64,000 nt of DNA from CAVTWS01 sp963738445 (GTDB lineage Bacteria; Actinomycetota; Acidimicrobiia; Acidimicrobiales; SHLQ01): NCBI GenBank assembly GCA_963738445.1, contig CAVTWS010000012.1:186001-250000 (forward strand), given 5' to 3'. Shown piece after piece: positions 59,844-64,000 of this stretch; position 1 is the stretch's first letter, and each line of letters opens with the position of its first letter. Under the pieces are notes generated by a model, which saw only the letters and a program-made list of their open reading frames with translations, ran no database searches and was not told where the DNA came from. The position numbers and the translations under genes were made by a program.

Positions 59844-59910
59844 ACCGCGCCATTGGACTCGGGGAGCATCGGATCGAGCGGCCCGCGACCGGAACGCAAG
59901 GGGTCCCGTC

Positions 59911-61155
59911 ATGTCGGAGCGAAGCTCGATGGATTGGCTGGTGTCGGTCGACGATCACGTGATCGAGCCGCCGAACGTGTGGCTCGACCGCCTGCCGGCG
60001 AAGTACCACGACCGGGCGCCCGCGCATGGCGAGGGCGACCGCGGCGCGGTGTGGCAGTACGAGGACAAGCGTCGTGCCCACGGTCGGGCTGTCGGTTGCG
60101 CGCGGGCAAGGAGAAGGAGGAGTTCGCGCCGAACCCCGTGTCGTTCGACGAGATGCGCCCGGGCGCCTACGACCCGGTCGCGCGCGTCGACGACATGGAC
60201 CGCGCCGGCATCCTGGCATCGATCTACTTCCCGTCGTTCCCCCGCTTCTGCGGCCAGATCTTCTGGGAGGCCAAGGACAAGGAGCTCGCCGTGCTGTGCG
60301 TGCAGGCGTACAACGACTGGATGATCGACGAGTGGTGCGCGTAGCCGCGCCGGGCCGGTTCATCCCGCTCGTCCTCATCCCGCTGTGGGACCCGGTCGGC
60401 GCGCCGCGAGGAGATCGAGCGCACCGCCGCCAAAGGCGCGCGCACGTTCGCGTTCTCGGAGAACCCCGAACCGCTCGGCCTGCCGACCATCCACGATCCG
60501 GGCCGCTACTGGGATCCGGTGATGGCGGCCGCCCAGGACACCGGCATGGTGGTGAGCATGCACGTCGGCTCGTCGTCGACGATGCCGTCGATCTCGTCGG
60601 ACGCGCCCGCCCTGGCCAACCTGACCTTCGGGGCGGTCCGGGCCGCGGGCACGATGCTGGCCTGGATCTTCAGCGACTATCTTCGAGCGCATGCCCGGCA
60701 GCTGAAGATCGCGCTGTCCGAGGGCAACATCGGCTGGATGCCCTACTTCATCGAGCGGGCCGAGCAGGTCGCTCGACAAGCAGCGGCACTGGGTCAAGCA
60801 GATGGCCACGTGCAGCTTCTACAAGGGCACTGGGACCGCCGCCGATCTCGACCGTCCCGCAAGGCCGATCTCGACGCGCTCGACGTGCGTCAGACGATCC
60901 GTGACCACATCTTCGGCTGCTTCATCGAGGAGACGTCGGGCCTGCGCTGCCTCGACATCATCGGCGAAGACAACGTGATGATCGAGACCGACTATCCGCA
61001 CTCCGACACCACGTGGCCCGACTGCATCGACGTGGCGAAGCAGCTGGTGCAAGGACCTTCCCGCGGCGACGCAGCGCAAGATCCTGCGCGGCAACGCCGA
61101 GCGGTTGTTCCGCTTCACCCCGATCGAACCGGTGGGTGTTTCGCCGGTTGGCTAG
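59911..61155 (+). CDS. Amidohydrolase-family protein 3 (frameshifts)
   Basis: A protein of about 410 residues. It begins MSERSSMDWLVSVDDHVIEPP with the DDHVIEP metal motif. Later pieces are PGAYDPVARVDDMDRAGIL, WDPVMAAAQDTGMVVSMHVGSS (metal His), KIALSEGNIGWMPYFIERA and EDNVMIETDYPHSDTTWPD (late Asp). Breaks occur near 60070, 60345, 60410, 60680, 60770 and 61050. This is the ACMSD-related group with DDHVIEPP openings that is common in mycobacterial catabolic clusters. Its stop TAG lies inside the -10 box of the next gene. Confidence 0.85.
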
Positions 61156-61158
61156 GGT
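61153..61158 (+). promoter_or_regulatory. Leaderless -10 box (TAGGGT) that contains the upstream stop codon
   Basis: TAGGGT lies six bases before ATG 61165. Its first three bases are the TAG stop of the amidohydrolase gene. Confidence 0.5.
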
Positions 61159-61164
61159 CCCGGC

Positions 61165-63105
61165 ATGGTTGTGCCCGCACGGAACCCCCATGCCGGTCTG
61201 CCGTTCGGGGCCGACGACGCAACGATCGCGGCGTTGCTCGACGAGGTCAGCATCCCGGCGCTGATGTGCTCGCTGGTCCACATGACCGGCGATGCGTCGT
61301 GGATGAGGCGGCCCGAGCGTCCCCGGTTGATCTCCCCGGCGGACGTTCAAGGGATGATGTCCCTTGAGGACCAGGCCGAGATCCGGCGGCTCGCGCTGCC
61401 GGCCATCGCCGCCTATCGGGACGGCGGCTGCGAACCGCGCATGCCTTCTCCCGAGGTCATCCGGGAGATGATGGCGTTCCTGGCGACGAGGCCGGTTCCC
61501 GAGAGCCACGTGCTCATGATGCTCGAGGAGATGCAGCTCGACGGCGCCGACGCCCGCTCCGTTGCCTGGGGCGACGAGGTGCCCGCCGATGTACGCGAGA
61601 CCTCGCCGGTCGTGGTCATCGGGTGCGGCGAGTCGGGGATCGTGGCGGGTATCCGGCTGGCCGAAGCCGGCCTGCCCTTCACGATCGTCGAGAAGATCGA
61701 CGGGCCCGGCGGCGTCTGGCGTCACAACCGCTACCCGGGAGCCCGGGTCGACGTGCCGACCCACAGCTACTCGTACTCCTTCGAGCTGTCCGACACCTGG
61801 AGCGAGTACTACGTCCGCCAGCCGGAGCTCCAGGCGTACTTCGAACAGGTGGTCGACACCTACGGGCTCACCCCGCACTGCCGGTTCGACACGGAGGTCA
61901 CCTCCGCCAGATGGGACGACGACTCGGCCCGATGGTGCATCGAGACCCGCGCCTCCGACGGCTCGACGGGCACCTTGATGGCTCGGTTCGTGGTGAGCGC
62001 GGTCGGAGCTCTCAGCCTTCCGTTCCTCCCGGAGATCCCCGGCATGGACTCCTTCGCGGGCCCGTCGTTCCATTCGGCCGAATGGCCGGCCGATGTCGAT
62101 CATCGAGGCGCGCACGTCGCTCTGGTCGGCGCCGGGGCGAGCGGTTTCCAGATCGCGCCCACGATCGCCGACGAGGTGGAGCACCTGACGATCTTCCAGC
62201 GCACCCGTCAGTGGGTGATACCGAACGACCTCTACCACGAGCCCGTGCCCCCGGGTGACAACTGGGCCATGACCCATCTGCCCTTCTATGGGCGGTGGTA
62301 CCGATTCATGCTGATGTACGCCGGCATCATGGTGGGCACCAAGCCGTTTCGGCGCGATCCCGGCTACGCGGATCCGGGTGCGATCAGCGCCGGCAACGCC
62401 TCACGTCGTGAGTTCCTGATCGGGTGGCTGTCGGGCCTGCTCGAGGGCCGGCCCGATCTGATCGAGAAGTCGATTCCGCACTATCCGCCGTCGGGCAAAC
62501 GGATCCTCCAGGACAACGGATCCTGGTACGCCTGCCTCCACAAGCCCAACGTCGAGCTCATCCAGTGCGGCATCGACCACATCCAGCCCGATGGCATCGT
62601 CGACACCGAAGGCGTGCTGCACCGGGCGGACATCATCTGCTTCGCCACCGGGTTCCGGGCGAACGACTACCTGGCCCCGATCGAGTTCACCGGTCGCCAC
62701 GGCTCGTCGATCCGCGACCAGTGGGGCGACGAACCGACCGCGTACCTCGGGATCACCGTGCCCAACTTCCCGAACCTGTTCCTCATGTACGGCCCGGGCA
62801 CCAACCTCGCCCACAGTGCCAGCTTGATCTTCCACTCCGAATGCCAGACCCGCTACCTGATCGACGCCATGCACCGGGTGCTCAGCACCGGGGCTCGCTC
62901 GATCGAGGTCAAGCCCGAGGTGAACGACGAGTTCGCGCTTCGGTACCGAGCGGAGATCGACCAGCTGATCTGGGCCCACGAGTCCATCGAACACAGTCAC
63001 TACAAGAACCGCGCCGGCAAGATCTACTCGTTGTCGCCGTGGCCCATGGACACCTACTGGGCGTGGACATCGGCGGTCGACCCTGATGACTACATCATCG
63101 TCTGA
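61165..63105 (+). CDS. Type I Baeyer-Villiger-like flavin monooxygenase
   Basis: An intact 646-residue FAD- and NADPH-dependent monooxygenase. An N-terminal domain of about 140 residues precedes the first GxGxxG (GCGESG, 153-158). The Baeyer-Villiger fingerprint FAGPSFHSAEW sits at 297-307 and the second Rossmann motif GAGASG at 322-327. The long N-terminal extension resembles 4-hydroxyacetophenone monooxygenase-type enzymes. It would insert oxygen next to a ketone to give an ester or lactone, which downstream hydrolases could open. It has its own leaderless promoter and is followed 15 bases later by a kinase gene. Confidence 0.9.
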   Translation: MVVPARNPHAGLPFGADDATIAALLDEVSIPALMCSLVHMTGDASWMRRPERPRLISPADVQGMMSLEDQAEIRRLALPAIAAYRDGGCEPRMPSPEVIREMMAFLATRPVPESHVLMMLEEMQLDGADARSVAWGDEVPADVRETSPVVVIGCGESGIVAGIRLAEAGLPFTIVEKIDGPGGVWRHNRYPGARVDVPTHSYSYSFELSDTWSEYYVRQPELQAYFEQVVDTYGLTPHCRFDTEVTSARWDDDSARWCIETRASDGSTGTLMARFVVSAVGALSLPFLPEIPGMDSFAGPSFHSAEWPADVDHRGAHVALVGAGASGFQIAPTIADEVEHLTIFQRTRQWVIPNDLYHEPVPPGDNWAMTHLPFYGRWYRFMLMYAGIMVGTKPFRRDPGYADPGAISAGNASRREFLIGWLSGLLEGRPDLIEKSIPHYPPSGKRILQDNGSWYACLHKPNVELIQCGIDHIQPDGIVDTEGVLHRADIICFATGFRANDYLAPIEFTGRHGSSIRDQWGDEPTAYLGITVPNFPNLFLMYGPGTNLAHSASLIFHSECQTRYLIDAMHRVLSTGARSIEVKPEVNDEFALRYRAEIDQLIWAHESIEHSHYKNRAGKIYSLSPWPMDTYWAWTSAVDPDDYIIV

Positions 63106-63120
63106 AGGCGGTCACGCATC

Positions 63121-64000
63121 GATGTCACGTCTCCGACCACCGGTCACCGCCGACGAGATCACGCCGGCCTGGCTGACCGACGCGCTCCAGGAGCGCCACC
63201 CCGGAGCCGAGGTCGGCTCGGTCGAGGTCGTCTTCTCGGCGGAGGTCACCAACTCCCACGCCCGTCTCCGGGTGTCCTACGTCGAGCCGGCCGGCGCGCC
63301 ACCGACGATGTTCTGCAAGCTCTTGCCGGTCGACGAACGTCGCGCCGCGATCACCGCCACCCGCATGGGTCCCCGGGAAGTTCGGTTCTACCAGGACCTC
63401 GCCCCCCGGCTCGATCTGCTGGTGCCGGCCGTACACGTCGCCCTCCACGACCCCGACGACGATTCCTTCGTGCTGCTCATGGAGGACCTCGACGCCCGGG
63501 GCTGCGGTGTGAGCGACGGCACCTGGGCAGTCGACACGGACCAGGCGGCGGGCGCACTCGAGGGGTTGGCGGCGCTGCACGCCCGTTTCGAGGATCCGGG
63601 CCGGCGGGCGGCCGAGGCGCCATGGGTGCCCGAGCTGGCCTTCGGGAGCACGTACGGCGCGGTCATGTTGCAGTACGGCCTCGACCACCACCGGGACCGC
63701 TTGTCGGACACGTTCGCTGACATCGCCGGGATGTACATCCACCAGGGTCGAGCGCTGTTCGAGCTCTGGACCGCGGGGCCCAAGACGGTGGTGCACGGCG
63801 ACACCCACATCGGCAACCTCTACTTCGACGGCGACGCCATCGGCTTCCTCGATTGGGGCATCGTCAACGTGAACACACCGATGCGGGAGGTGAGCTACTT
63901 CATGACGATGGCCATGAACATCGACGATCGCCGGCGGAGCGAGGCCGACCTGCTCCGGCACTACCTCGAGGTCCGGCGGGGGCTCGGAGCCTCCGAGATC
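63121..64000 (+). CDS. APH-fold phosphotransferase 5, truncated by the window end
   Basis: An open frame of 293 residues from ATG 63121 runs off the end of the window. The N-lobe has VEVVFSAEVTNSHARLRV and FCKLLPVDERRAA (Lys), the hinge is LLMEDLDARGCGVSDG, the catalytic loop is TVVHGDTHIGNLYFDG (canonical HGDxHxxN) and the metal site is IGFLDWGIVNVNTP. It has the best-preserved kinase motifs of the five in this window. Its place directly after a Baeyer-Villiger enzyme suggests that it phosphorylates a hydroxy acid or alcohol product. The C-terminus is not visible. Confidence 0.85.

Overview
The window looks like chromosome of a very GC-rich, free-living actinobacterium. Everything in it has actinobacterial character: F420-type LLM oxidoreductases, paired FadE-like acyl-CoA dehydrogenases (ACADs), a KshA-like Rieske oxygenase, a DUF222/13E12-type HNH relic, many GTG starts, ATGA-overlapping operons and probable leaderless genes. 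My best guess is an Acidimicrobiia-like lineage, which is inference only. I saw no rRNA, tRNA, CRISPR array, phage or insertion sequence.

Region 1 (1-39.7 kb) is a large catabolic archipelago. It has three adjacent or nearby ACAD pairs, four enoyl-CoA hydratase/isomerase (ECH) proteins, four AMP-forming acyl-CoA ligases, two hotdog thioesterases and two LLM oxidoreductases. It also has two Rieske oxygenases (one cut by the window edge), two amidohydrolases, two SnoaL-like proteins, a UGSC-like protein, two esterases, two paralogous 'RDRSWG' proteins of unknown function and four APH-fold kinases. A fifth kinase lies at the right edge. The gene set fits CoA-thioester breakdown of a cyclic, branched or hydroxylated substrate. 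The recurring kinase/ACAD/ligase combination recalls the levulinate (Lva) and ACAD10/11 route, in which hydroxyacyl-CoAs are phosphorylated and then rearranged. Many transcription units are divergent, and at least five of the divergent gaps share a near-palindromic CATCTAGAT-type box. A GntR/FCD regulator sits within the cluster.

Region 2 (39.7-55.9 kb) concentrates ion homeostasis: a CLC chloride channel/antiporter, a Kup potassium transporter, and a complete compact kdp operon (small membrane protein, kdpF, kdpA, kdpB, kdpC, kdpD, kdpE). Between them lie a bioF/bioD deletion relic, an SDR, a sulfotransferase, a nitronate monooxygenase-like protein and a YnfA protein. A tiny CxxCC membrane protein behind a textbook MerR-type promoter and a PIN/RHH toxin-antitoxin pair with a perfect operator palindrome complete the interval.

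Region 3 (56.0-64 kb) holds a four-subunit 2-oxoacid:ferredoxin oxidoreductase operon and an IclR regulator divergent from an amidohydrolase. A Baeyer-Villiger-type monooxygenase and a truncated APH-fold kinase follow.

One caution governs the whole annotation. Many clearly real genes are broken by single-base frameshifts, mostly +1, that become dense at about 48.5-61 kb. They look like consensus errors rather than decay, so coordinates of such genes span the frameshifts and are approximate inside. The HNH relic and the bioF/bioD relic are different: they also carry internal deletions and look truly degenerate.
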